Origin: Phycisphaerae bacterium
Lineage (GTDB): Bacteria > Planctomycetota > Phycisphaerae > Phycisphaerales > UBA1924
Assembly (NCBI GenBank): GCA_016873295.1
Contig: VGXM01000026.1
Coordinates: 1 to 40,187 of the forward strand
Reading direction: 5' to 3'
DNA length: 40,187 nucleotides
The translations under genes and the position numbers were made by a program. The notes below the pieces were generated by a model, which saw nothing but the letters and a program-made list of their open reading frames with translations, had not been told where the DNA came from and ran no database searches. Position 1 is the first letter of the stretch. Every line of letters begins with the position of its first letter. Of this stretch, positions 33,114 through 39,914 are shown piece by piece.

Positions 33114-33188
33114 CGGGGTGTAGCGCAGCTTGGTTAGCGCGCTTGACTGGGGGTCAAGAGGTCGGCGGTTCGAATCCGCCCACCCCGA
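33114..33188 (+). tRNA. tRNA-Pro (anticodon GGG)
   Basis: 75 bases fold as a complete cloverleaf: a 7-bp acceptor stem CGGGGTG with CACCCCG, a D arm GCGC/GCGC, an anticodon stem CTTGA/TCAAG with a 7-base loop reading anticodon GGG, a 5-base variable region, and a T arm GGCGG/CCGCC with loop TTCGAAT. The discriminator base is A and the CCA end is not encoded. It decodes CCC and CCT proline codons. It lies between divergent pyrC and the sugar ABC operon; no integrase or duplicated tRNA end is seen nearby. Confidence 0.95.
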
Positions 33189-33261
33189 TTGGGACGCCGG
33201 GCGGCCTCCGTCCGGGGCGTTGGCTCCCTTGGCGTAGGGGGGCCGGTCGGAGACCCGGTGC

Positions 33262-34353
33262 ATGGCAAGCGCGACGTCGTCGGCGGCGAAGAGACTGATC
33301 TTCGCGCCCGAGTCGGGGTTGCTGATCGTCATCGCGATGATGCTGCTGGGCCTGACGCTGGCGGCGGACACCATCCAGCGGATGGACCCCACGACCGGGC
33401 AGATGGTCGCGATGAACGCCTTCTTGAACGCCCAGAACCTGCTGGGCGTGGCGACCAACGCGAGCTTCATCGCGGTCCTGGCCCTTGGCACGATGGGGAT
33501 CATCATCGCCGGGGGGATCGACCTGTCCATCGGGTCGATGTACGCGCTGGCGGGGGTTGGCGGGGCGATCGCGCTGCGGCACGTTCAGGCGGCGTACCAC
33601 GGCGTGCCGGCGTCGGGCGCCGAGATTCCCCTCGCGGGCGGCGCGCCCATGCTCGTCGCCCTGGCCGTGCTGCTCGTGGCGAGCGTGGGGACGGGGGCGG
33701 CGTGCGGCGTCGTCAACGGTCTGGGCACCGTCCTGCTCCGCGTGCACCCGTTCATCATCACGCTGGGGGGGATGGCGGCGTACCGGGGGGTGGCCTTCGT
33801 CGTCACGGGCGGGCAGACGGAGAGCACCGTTCCCCAGTCCATCATCGGGGGGTTCTTCCGCGCCGAGGTCATGGGCGTGAGCATCGTGCCCGCGGCGATC
33901 ATGTTCGCCATCGCCGCCCTGCTCATCTTCGCCCTCTCGATGACCGTCTTCGGGCGGCGCGTGTACGCGATCGGGGGGAACGAGACGGCCGCCAGGTACG
34001 CCGGCGTGCCCGTGGGGCCCATCCGCGTGTGGCTGTTCGTGATCGGCGGTGCGGCGGCGGGGCTCTCGGCGGCGATGACGGTCGGGTTCTACGGGTCGGC
34101 CCAGTCCGCCGCGGGCAACGCCTACGAGCTCAAGGCGATCGCGGCGGCGGTGGTGGGGGGCGTGTCGCTGGCGGGCGGGCGGGGCACGGCCCTGGGCGTG
34201 CTCCTGGGCGCCCTGGTGATCCAGCTGATCGAGAACGGGATCATCGTGCTCAAGATCGACTCGAACTACACCAACATCATCATCGGGCTGGCCATCGTGG
34301 CCGCCGTCGTGGTCGACCAGGTCAAGTCGAGGCTGTCGCCGGCGGGTCGCTAG
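33262..34353 (+). CDS. Sugar ABC transporter permease (RbsC/BPD_transp_2 family)
   Basis: 363 residues with 8-10 transmembrane helices. This is the membrane channel of a carbohydrate-uptake type 2 (CUT2) importer. Seen: LALGTMGIIIAGGIDLSIGS, the family hallmark near residue 80, INPFIITLGGMA-type motif as VHPFIITLGGMAAYRG, GRRVYAIGGNETAARYAGV (the EAA-like coupling loop), and VVGGVSLAGGRGTALGVLLG. An insert of about 25 residues follows helix 3. GGAG lies 9 bases before the ATG at 33262. It leads a three-gene operon of permease, binding protein and ATPase. The sugar is not predictable; no kinase or isomerase gene accompanies it. Confidence 0.92.
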   Translation: MASATSSAAKRLIFAPESGLLIVIAMMLLGLTLAADTIQRMDPTTGQMVAMNAFLNAQNLLGVATNASFIAVLALGTMGIIIAGGIDLSIGSMYALAGVGGAIALRHVQAAYHGVPASGAEIPLAGGAPMLVALAVLLVASVGTGAACGVVNGLGTVLLRVHPFIITLGGMAAYRGVAFVVTGGQTESTVPQSIIGGFFRAEVMGVSIVPAAIMFAIAALLIFALSMTVFGRRVYAIGGNETAARYAGVPVGPIRVWLFVIGGAAAGLSAAMTVGFYGSAQSAAGNAYELKAIAAAVVGGVSLAGGRGTALGVLLGALVIQLIENGIIVLKIDSNYTNIIIGLAIVAAVVVDQVKSRLSPAGR

Positions 34354-34389
34354 ACTGAGCGCCGGCAACGGATCGCAAGGAGACCAGTC

Positions 34390-35442
34390 ATGATCGGCAT
34401 CGTGAAGGCTCGAGTCGGGTTGTTCGCGGCGGCGTTCGTCGCGGCGGGGGCGCTCGTCGGCGGGTGCGAGAAGCAGCAGCCCCCGCCGGCGTCCCCGGCG
34501 CCCAAGGCCGGCAACGCCGGCACGCCCCCCGCCCCGCGGAAGCGGTACGTGGTCGGCATGATCGCCAAGAGCCAGACCAACGAGGTCTTCAAGGCGGCGC
34601 GTCAGGGGGCGGAGGACGCGGCCAGGGAACTGAGCGGGAAGTACGGGGTGGAGATCCGCCTCGACTGGCGCACGCCCGTCTCCGAGGACGCCCAGAAGCA
34701 GGCCGAGAACATCCGCCAGCTCGTGTCGGGCGGGGCCAACGGCATCCTGATCAGCGCCACCAACGCGGCGACGCTCCTGCAGGACATCAACGCCGCGGTC
34801 GACAGGGGCGTGCCGGTCATGACCTTCGACAGCGACGTGCCCCAGAGCAAGCGCTTCGCGTACTTCGGGTCGGACGACGGCGAGGCGGGTCGGGGCGTGA
34901 TGCGCGAGCTGGCGTCGGCGATGGGCGGCAAGGGCGTGGTGGCGATCCTGGCGGGGACGCAGGGGGCGCCGAACCTGACGCGGCGCGTCGAGGGGGTGAG
35001 AGAGGAGCTCAAGAACCACGCCGACATCTCGCTGCTCAACGTGTTCTACCACGAGGAGGCCGCCAAGGACGCGGTGGCGAAGATGGAGGAGGTGCAGCAG
35101 GCCAACCCGCAGATCACGGGGTGGGCCCTGGTGGGGGGTTGGCCGCTGTTCACGCAGAACGCGCTGGACAAGATCGCGCCGCACGCCAAGGTGGTGTCGG
35201 TGGACGCGCTGCGCCCGCAACTGCCCTACCTCAAGAACGGGCAGGTGCAGGTGCTGCTGGCCCAGCAGGTGTACGAGTGGGGCTCCGAGGGGATGCGGAT
35301 CATGGCCGAGCGCCTGATCGAGCAGAAGGCCCCGGCGGACCCGATCATCAAGGCCCCCCTGACCCGCGTCTCCGCGGAGAACGCGGACGAGTACGGTCGG
35401 AACTGGGCCCGCTGGCTGGGCGAGGAGGGCGGCGCCAAGTAG
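34390..35442 (+). CDS. Sugar ABC transporter substrate-binding lipoprotein (RbsB-like)
   Basis: 350 residues. A lipoprotein signal ends in LVGGC with Cys26 as lipidation site, followed by a Pro/Ala linker. The rest is a type I periplasmic binding fold: YVVGMIAKSQTNEVFKAARQGAEDAA at the first lobe, GGANGILISATNAATLL, VPVMTFDSDVP, FGSDDGEAGRGVMRELAS, and QVYEWGSEGMRIMAERLI near the end, all RbsB-like. It would deliver a sugar to the permease encoded 36 bases upstream. AAGGAGA lies 7-8 bases before the ATG. LspA at 6.4-7.1 kb would process it. The ligand is unknown. Confidence 0.92.
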   Translation: MIGIVKARVGLFAAAFVAAGALVGGCEKQQPPPASPAPKAGNAGTPPAPRKRYVVGMIAKSQTNEVFKAARQGAEDAARELSGKYGVEIRLDWRTPVSEDAQKQAENIRQLVSGGANGILISATNAATLLQDINAAVDRGVPVMTFDSDVPQSKRFAYFGSDDGEAGRGVMRELASAMGGKGVVAILAGTQGAPNLTRRVEGVREELKNHADISLLNVFYHEEAAKDAVAKMEEVQQANPQITGWALVGGWPLFTQNALDKIAPHAKVVSVDALRPQLPYLKNGQVQVLLAQQVYEWGSEGMRIMAERLIEQKAPADPIIKAPLTRVSAENADEYGRNWARWLGEEGGAK

Positions 35443-35448
35443 CCGAGG

Positions 35449-37065
35449 ATGGTCGAGGGCGCCGAGATCCTGCGGGCCGAGGGCGTCTCCAAGCGCTTCG
35501 GGGTCACGCGCGCCCTGGACGACGTGACGGTGTCGCTCGTCGCGGGCGAAGTGCACGCCCTGATGGGCGAGAACGGCGCGGGCAAGAGCACGCTGGGCAA
35601 GGTCATGGCGGGGCTGCACCGCCAGGACTCGGGGCGCGTGGTCCTCTTCGATGCGGGCCCGGAGGGCGTGCCCGTGCCACGCGAGCTGGTCCCCGGTTCG
35701 ATCGAGGACGCCTACCGCGCGGGCGTGCGGATCGTGCACCAGGAACTGGCCCAGTGCCCCAACCTGACCGTCGCTGAGAACGTCTGCCTGCACGACATGC
35801 CGACGCGGCGGGGCGTGGTCGACCGGGCGGCGATGGTGCGGCGGGCCCGGCGGCTGCTCCGACGCCTCGACCCCGCGATCGACGTGGAGGCCACGCTCGC
35901 CACGCTCCCGCCCGGGCACCGCCAGATCGTGCAGATCGCCTGCGCCCTCGACGAGCGCGAGGGCGGCAGCCGCGCCCGCGTCATCGTCTTCGACGAGCCC
36001 ACCAGCTCGCTCTCGGTCGCCGAGACCGATCGCCTCCTGGCGATCATCCGGCAACTGGCGGCGGGCGGGCTCACGGTCGTGTACGTCAGCCACCGGATGG
36101 GGGAGATCTTCGCGGTGTGCGACCGCGTGACGGTCCTGCGCGACGGGCGGTACGTCGCGACCAGCCCCGTGGGCCGCATCGACGAGCCCACGCTGGTGGA
36201 GCAGATGATCGGGCGGCGCCTCTCGACCCCGACCCGCGCCAGCCACCTGGCCCGGCAGTCGGAGGAGTCGGCGGTGATCCGCGAGGTCGCGGGCCCGGGG
36301 CGGGCGCGTGCGTCGGGCCGGGTCGTGCTCTCGGTCGATGGGGTCTCGTCGCCGGGCAGGGTCGAGCGGGCCTCGCTCGCCGTCCGGGCGGGCGAGGTGG
36401 TCGGGCTGGGGGGGCTGGTGGGATCGGGGCGGAGCGAGGTGCTGGACGCGATCTTCGGCGTGGATCGGCGGGCGCGGGGGCGCGTGCGGGTGGACGACGC
36501 CGAGATCGAGGCGGGGCGACGGAGCACCGTGCGTCGCATGATCCGCGCGGGCGTCGGCTACGTCCCCGAGGACCGGCGCCTCCAGGGGCTGTTCTTCCAG
36601 CTCGGGATCGACGAGAACCTGGTCGCGCCGGTGATGCCGATGCTGGCGCGGGGGCCCGGGGTGCGGGGCGTGCGGGCCGAGCGGGCCCTGGTGACGGAGC
36701 GGATGCGGTCTTTCCAGATCAAGGCGGCGTCGCCGCGGGCCTTGCCGGGCGCGCTCTCGGGCGGCAACCAGCAGAAGGTGCTCATCGCCCGCTGGATGGG
36801 GCCCCGGACGCGCGTGCTCCTGCTCGACGAGCCCACGCGCGGCATCGACGTGGGGACCAAGGCAGAGATCTACCGCCTGATTCGCGAGGCGGCCGAGCGG
36901 GGCGCGGCGGTTCTGCTGGTCACCAGCGAGATGCCCGAACTGCTCGCGCTCTCGGATCGGATCCTCGTCATGTGCGACGGCCGGATCGCGGGCGAGCTCG
37001 CGGGCGACGACGCCACGCAGGCCAACGTCCTGCGCCTGGCGACCATCGATTCGCGCGTGGCGTGA
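35449..37065 (+). CDS. Sugar ABC transporter ATP-binding protein (RbsA/MglA-like, two NBDs)
   Basis: 538 residues with two fused nucleotide-binding domains, as in CUT2 importers. NBD1: Walker A GENGAGKST near 41, a degenerate signature LPPGHRQIVQIACAL, Walker B RVIVFDEPTSSL, and the switch His in YVSHRMGEIF. NBD2: degenerate P-loop GLVGSGRSEV, VGYVPEDRRLQGLFF, a canonical LSGGNQQKVLIARW and LLLDEPTRGIDVGTKAEIY. This asymmetry is usual for the family. The start follows the binding-protein stop by 6 bases. It energises uptake by the permease and binding protein encoded upstream. An insert at about 260-290 links the domains. Confidence 0.93.
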   Translation: MVEGAEILRAEGVSKRFGVTRALDDVTVSLVAGEVHALMGENGAGKSTLGKVMAGLHRQDSGRVVLFDAGPEGVPVPRELVPGSIEDAYRAGVRIVHQELAQCPNLTVAENVCLHDMPTRRGVVDRAAMVRRARRLLRRLDPAIDVEATLATLPPGHRQIVQIACALDEREGGSRARVIVFDEPTSSLSVAETDRLLAIIRQLAAGGLTVVYVSHRMGEIFAVCDRVTVLRDGRYVATSPVGRIDEPTLVEQMIGRRLSTPTRASHLARQSEESAVIREVAGPGRARASGRVVLSVDGVSSPGRVERASLAVRAGEVVGLGGLVGSGRSEVLDAIFGVDRRARGRVRVDDAEIEAGRRSTVRRMIRAGVGYVPEDRRLQGLFFQLGIDENLVAPVMPMLARGPGVRGVRAERALVTERMRSFQIKAASPRALPGALSGGNQQKVLIARWMGPRTRVLLLDEPTRGIDVGTKAEIYRLIREAAERGAAVLLVTSEMPELLALSDRILVMCDGRIAGELAGDDATQANVLRLATIDSRVA

Positions 37066-37133
37066 TCCCGGGGGGCATGCGGCCCGCCCTGGGGAGGCAT
37101 GGCGGGGCGGGAGGACACGCGACGGGGCGCACG

Positions 37134-37159
37134 AAAAAACCCCACGCGTTGGCGTGGGG
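37134..37159 (-). terminator. Intrinsic terminator of the HU-like gene
   Basis: Read on the minus strand, an 8-bp stem CCCCACGC/GCGTGGGG (37140-37147 with 37152-37159, loop of 4) is followed by six T (37139-37134). It lies 57 bases after the HU-like stop. On the plus strand the A tract precedes the stem, so it would work poorly for the ABC operon. Confidence 0.85.
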
Positions 37160-37215
37160 CCTGGATCGGACCGCGTGAGTCACGGACAGGCCTGGGGGGC
37201 CGTCCCGATCGCGGC

Positions 37216-37578
37216 TCAGACCATCGCCTTGAGGGCCTTGAGGGGGCGGATCTTGATGACGGTGCGGGCGGGCTTGGCCTTGACTTCCATCATCTCGCCC
37301 GGCTTGAAGGGGTTGGGCTTGGTGGTGGCCTTGGTCGGCGGCTTGTAGATGGCGTTGACCTTCATCATGCCGGGGACGACGAAGGAGTTGGGCTTGTCGG
37401 CCTTGGGCTTGGCCAGGTCGACGGCCATGACCTTGCCGAGGGTCTCGAACATGCCGGCGACCTGCTTGCGCTGCAGGCCGTTGTGCTCGGCGAGGAGCTT
37501 GTAGAGGTCGCTCTTGGTGCGGGGCCTGCCCGAGGCGGTGAGTTTGGGTGCCTTGGTGGCGGCTGCCTTCTTCTTCAT
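37216..37578 (-). CDS. HU/IHF-family DNA-binding protein
   Basis: 120 residues, a nucleoid-associated protein that bends DNA as a dimer. A basic Lys/Ala tail (KKKAAATKAPK) precedes the core: RTKSDLYKLLAEHNGLQRKQVAGMF (helices 1-2; usual -TKSELI-), NSFVVPGMMKVNAIYKPPTKA, and the beta-arm tip KPNPFKPGEMM with the DNA-intercalating Pro region (usual RNPQTGE), then VIKIRPLKALKAMV (usual PAFK-G-LK). The ATG at 37578 is chosen because GGAG lies 8 bases upstream; a GTG three codons earlier is not. It is monocistronic with a good promoter and terminator. An AT-richer stretch lies upstream at 37660-37730. Confidence 0.9.
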   Translation of the reverse strand: MKKKAAATKAPKLTASGRPRTKSDLYKLLAEHNGLQRKQVAGMFETLGKVMAVDLAKPKADKPNSFVVPGMMKVNAIYKPPTKATTKPNPFKPGEMMEVKAKPARTVIKIRPLKALKAMV

Positions 37579-37605
37579 GTCTGTCACTCCATCGAAAAGG
37601 GGTGT

Positions 37606-37622
37606 GTTTTCCTCCGGAAAAC
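37606..37622 (-). promoter_or_regulatory. 5' leader hairpin of the HU-like mRNA
   Basis: Arms GTTTTCC and GGAAAAC (7 bp, loop of 3) lie at the very start of the predicted transcript. On the sense strand the hairpin contains GGAGG-like bases but is 28 bases before the ATG, so it may stabilise the mRNA or take part in autoregulation. Confidence 0.35.
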
Positions 37623-37629
37623 CGCCGGT

Positions 37630-37658
37630 TTTGTACCGTGCGAATCCGAGGTTGGCAA
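37630..37658 (-). promoter_or_regulatory. Promoter of the HU-like gene
   Basis: On the minus strand TTGCCA (37658-37653) and TACAAA (37635-37630) are separated by exactly 17 bases, matching 5 and 4 of 6 consensus bases. The leader would be about 45 bases. Confidence 0.5.
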
Positions 37659-37672
37659 GTCAACGATCGGGT

Positions 37673-37681
37673 TGTGGACAA
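37673..37681 (-). promoter_or_regulatory. DnaA-box-like nonamer upstream of the HU-like gene
   Basis: TTGTCCACA on the minus strand is one mismatch from the E. coli DnaA box TTATCCACA and equals the form favoured in GC-rich actinobacteria. It is a single site, so it is not an origin by itself; regulation of the HU-like gene is possible. Confidence 0.3.
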
Positions 37682-37812
37682 CTTTTTCTGCATTTTCCCC
37701 GTGCGGAACGCGTTTTTTCCGCCGTCGGGCGCCCGACTCCCTCCGCGACCCGCGGGGCACGCCGCGCCGGAATCCGCGCCGCCGGCGTAAGAAACCGCCC
37801 GTTCCGAAGGGG

Positions 37813-38535
37813 TTACGCCAGGTCGACGAGGACGGCGGAATGGTCGGAGACGCCCCCGAGCCGCTCGCGGTCGGAGTGACGGGCGCCGCGCAGGCGCGGG
37901 AGCAGCGGGGCGGAGAGGTGGGCCGCGTCGATCCGGAAGCCCCCGCCCACGGGGGATACCCACGTCGATTCCCGGGCGTCCGGGTTCAACTCCCGCCACG
38001 CGTCGCGGTAGCCCAGCGTCCAGAGAGCCCCGAGCTGGGCGGTGCAGGAGAAGGTCGCGCCCTCCTCGTCGGCCCGGTGACGGCCCGTGTTGAAGTCGCC
38101 GATCAGGAGGGCCGCCTCGTCCCTCCGGGCGCGGGCGAACGCCAGCAGCGACTGCCAGTACGCGGCCCGGTCGGTCGGGCGACCGTCGTCGGGCACGTGA
38201 ACCCCCGCCAAGGTCAGGCCCGGCAGCCGGACCTCCAGCCAGCGGTCGCGCCAGCACGGGCGCCGGGCCGCCGGGTGTTCCGTGGGCCCGTCCGCCCGCA
38301 CCGACAGCGGGGGGCGGGACGCGATCAGGAGGCCGTTCGAGCCGGCGGGGGTGGGTGTCGCGGCCTGGTGGGCCAGTCCGTGGTCCCCCAGGACGCCGCG
38401 GATCTGCCCGCCCAGGCGGGGGCGGTACTCGGAGAGCACAACCACGTCGGGGTGGTGGGCCAGGAGGGAGAGGACGACCTCCGGGAGTCGGCGGGCGCTC
38501 CCGCCGTGCAGGATGTTCCACGCGAGGATCCGCAG
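37813..38535 (-). CDS. Endonuclease/exonuclease/phosphatase family protein, probable CTG start
   Basis: 240 residues of the EEP fold (metal-dependent phosphodiesterases acting on nucleic acids, phospholipids or nucleotides). From CTG at 38535 the protein begins LRILAWNILHGGSARRLPEV, the typical first strand with Asn7, then VVVLSEYRP with Glu36, LAGVHVPDD, GDFNTG and SDHSAVLVDL, completing the catalytic set. The first ATG, GTG or TTG in frame would be a GTG at 38445, which removes both Asn7 and part of the fold. GAGGGGAGGGG directly precedes the CTG. The substrate is unknown. It is divergent from the dehydrogenase gene. Confidence 0.8.
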   Translation of the reverse strand: MRILAWNILHGGSARRLPEVVLSLLAHHPDVVVLSEYRPRLGGQIRGVLGDHGLAHQAATPTPAGSNGLLIASRPPLSVRADGPTEHPAARRPCWRDRWLEVRLPGLTLAGVHVPDDGRPTDRAAYWQSLLAFARARRDEAALLIGDFNTGRHRADEEGATFSCTAQLGALWTLGYRDAWRELNPDARESTWVSPVGGGFRIDAAHLSAPLLPRLRGARHSDRERLGGVSDHSAVLVDLA

Positions 38536-38563
38536 GGTCCCCTCCCCTCGCCCCCGGGCCTGA

Positions 38564-38569
38564 TACGTT
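38564..38569 (+). promoter_or_regulatory. Candidate extended -10 of the 2-hydroxyacid dehydrogenase gene
   Basis: TACGTT, preceded by TG one base upstream (TGATACGTT, an extended -10), ends 7 bases before the ATG at 38577. There is no Shine-Dalgarno sequence, so a leaderless transcript is suggested. Confidence 0.38.
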
Positions 38570-38576
38570 GTCGGGC

Positions 38577-39554
38577 ATGGGCACGCCGAACACGCCAGCG
38601 CCGGTGGTGGCTTTCTGCCGGAGCGTACCGCCGCCGGTGGAGATCCCGGGCGCCCAGGTCCGCATGGGCCGGGCCCGGGCCCTGCCTCGGGGTGAGCTGC
38701 TCGAGTTTGTCGCGGGCTCGTCGGCGGTGGTGACCTGGGTCTCCGAGCGGGTGGACGCCGCGTTCCTCGACGCCGCCGGCGCGGGCCTCAAGGCCGTCTG
38801 CCAGTTCGCGGTGGGGGTCGACAACATCGACCTCGACGAGTGCCGTCGGCGCGGGGTGATGGTGACCAACACGCCCGGGGCGGTGACGGAGGGCACGGCG
38901 GACCTGGCGTGGTGCCTCATCCTCGCCGTCGCGCGCCGACTGAACCTCGCCGACCGCTTCGCCCGTTCGGGCGAGTACCCCAAGGTGGGACCGCTGGGCC
39001 CGGACGAGTTCCTGGGGCAGGACCTGGCGGGCCGCAACCTGCTGATCGTGGGGGCCGGGCGGATCGGCTACGCCGTCGCCCTCCGCTCCCTCGGCTGGGG
39101 CATGCGCGTGAGCTACGTCGCCCGCTCGCGGCACCTGGAGTTCGAGATGGCCCCGCTGGCGGCCCATCGCGTGGAGTTGGACGAGGGTCTGCGCCAGGCC
39201 GACGTCGTGAGCATCCACACGCCGCTCACCGATGCCACCCGCCGCCTCTTCAACGCGCCGCGCCTGGCCCTGCTCAAGCCGTCGGCGATCCTGGTCAACA
39301 CCGCCCGCGGGCCGATCGTGGACGAGGCGGCATTGGTCGAGACGCTCACGGCCGGGCGGATCTGGGGGGCGGGGCTGGACGTCTTCGAGCGCGAGCCCGA
39401 GGTGCATCCGGGGCTGATCGGGCTGGACAACTGCGTGCTGACGCCGCACGTCGGCAGCGCGTCGACGTGGTCGCGGTCGATGATGACGCGGATGGTCTGC
39501 GAGAACGCACGAGCCGTGCTCGCGGGAGCCCAGCCCCCCAACCGCGTGTGCTGA
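38577..39554 (+). CDS. D-isomer-specific 2-hydroxyacid dehydrogenase (glyoxylate/hydroxypyruvate reductase-like)
   Basis: 325 residues. It would interconvert a 2-ketoacid and a D-2-hydroxyacid with NAD(P)H. Seen: AVGVDNIDLDECRRRGVMVT, NTPGAVTEGTADLAWCLIL, the dinucleotide motif VGAGRIGYAVA, the catalytic Arg in NTARGPIVDEAALVE, Glu in VFEREPEVHPGL and His in LTPHVGSAS. This set fits GyaR-type glyoxylate reductases, but 3-phosphoglycerate and other dehydrogenases share it. The ATG at 38577 lies 41 bases from the CTG of the divergent EEP gene; no Shine-Dalgarno sequence is seen. Hairpins follow the stop. Confidence 0.9.
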   Translation: MGTPNTPAPVVAFCRSVPPPVEIPGAQVRMGRARALPRGELLEFVAGSSAVVTWVSERVDAAFLDAAGAGLKAVCQFAVGVDNIDLDECRRRGVMVTNTPGAVTEGTADLAWCLILAVARRLNLADRFARSGEYPKVGPLGPDEFLGQDLAGRNLLIVGAGRIGYAVALRSLGWGMRVSYVARSRHLEFEMAPLAAHRVELDEGLRQADVVSIHTPLTDATRRLFNAPRLALLKPSAILVNTARGPIVDEAALVETLTAGRIWGAGLDVFEREPEVHPGLIGLDNCVLTPHVGSASTWSRSMMTRMVCENARAVLAGAQPPNRVC

Positions 39555-39596
39555 TCCTCCGGCGGCCGCGGCGGCCCCCGGGGAATCACGCTGGAC

Positions 39597-39620
39597 GCCC
39601 CCCGGGGGATTCCGGGGGGC
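39597..39620 (+). terminator. Possible terminator after the dehydrogenase gene
   Basis: Arms GCCCCCC (39597-39603) and GGGGGGC (39614-39620) around a 10-base loop, 43 bases after the stop. Only ATTCCCCTT follows, so termination would be weak or Rho-dependent. Confidence 0.35.
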
Positions 39621-39627
39621 ATTCCCC

Positions 39628-39656
39628 TTGACAATCGCTTCGGATTCGGGCAACCT
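39628..39656 (+). promoter_or_regulatory. Promoter candidate for the terminal secreted-protein gene
   Basis: A perfect -35 TTGACA (39628-39633) is followed after 17 bases by a poor -10, CAACCT (39651-39656); ACCTAT at 19 bases is an alternative. AAGGAG and a GTG follow at 39713-39728. Confidence 0.35.
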
Positions 39657-39725
39657 ATGGGGGAACCCGGCGGTAGGACCGGGAGGGTCGGCGGCGTGCC
39701 GCCGAGCTACCCAAGGAGACCACTC

Positions 39726-39914
39726 GTGAACATGCCACCGCGAACCCGGAACCAGGCACGCACCCTCAGCCCCCAGCCCCCGGTGGGACAGGCATCCCGC
39801 CTGTCCTCCCCCCCTCCCCCCTCGCCCCCTCGCCCACTCGCCCACTCGCCCACTCGCCCACTCGCCCACTCGACCACTCGACCACTCGACCACCGGATCG
39901 TAAGAGAATCCTGA
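39726..39914 (+). other. Low-complexity insert and short leader frame before the terminal gene
   Basis: AAGGAG (39713-39718) lies 7 bases before GTG at 39726. That frame runs 62 codons through Pro-rich low-complexity sequence to a TGA at 39912-39914 that overlaps the ATG of the next gene (TGATG). It contains an 8-bp-arm hairpin (39786-39793 with 39799-39806) and the 8-bp tandem repeat. The product resembles no known leader. I think the insert has separated the original ribosome-binding site and start from their gene. Confidence 0.4.
39821..39892 (+). repeat. 8-bp tandem repeat (nine units)
   Basis: Nine contiguous 8-base units: one CTCGCCCC, five CTCGCCCA and three CTCGACCA. The unit is not a multiple of three, so a change in number shifts the reading frame passing through it. 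It lies between the Shine-Dalgarno/GTG at 39713-39728 and the ATG at 39914. Confidence 0.95.

Noticed and set aside
33114-33261. tRNA-Pro as an integration site of a mobile element
   Set aside because: No integrase, no repeated tRNA 3' end nearby, and the adjacent genes are ordinary transporter genes.
36968-39037. 689-codon minus-strand open frame
   Set aside because: It crosses the HU-like gene and EEP gene in another frame and the dehydrogenase antisense. Arg/Pro/Gly-rich composition without any domain is typical of GC-rich shadow frames.
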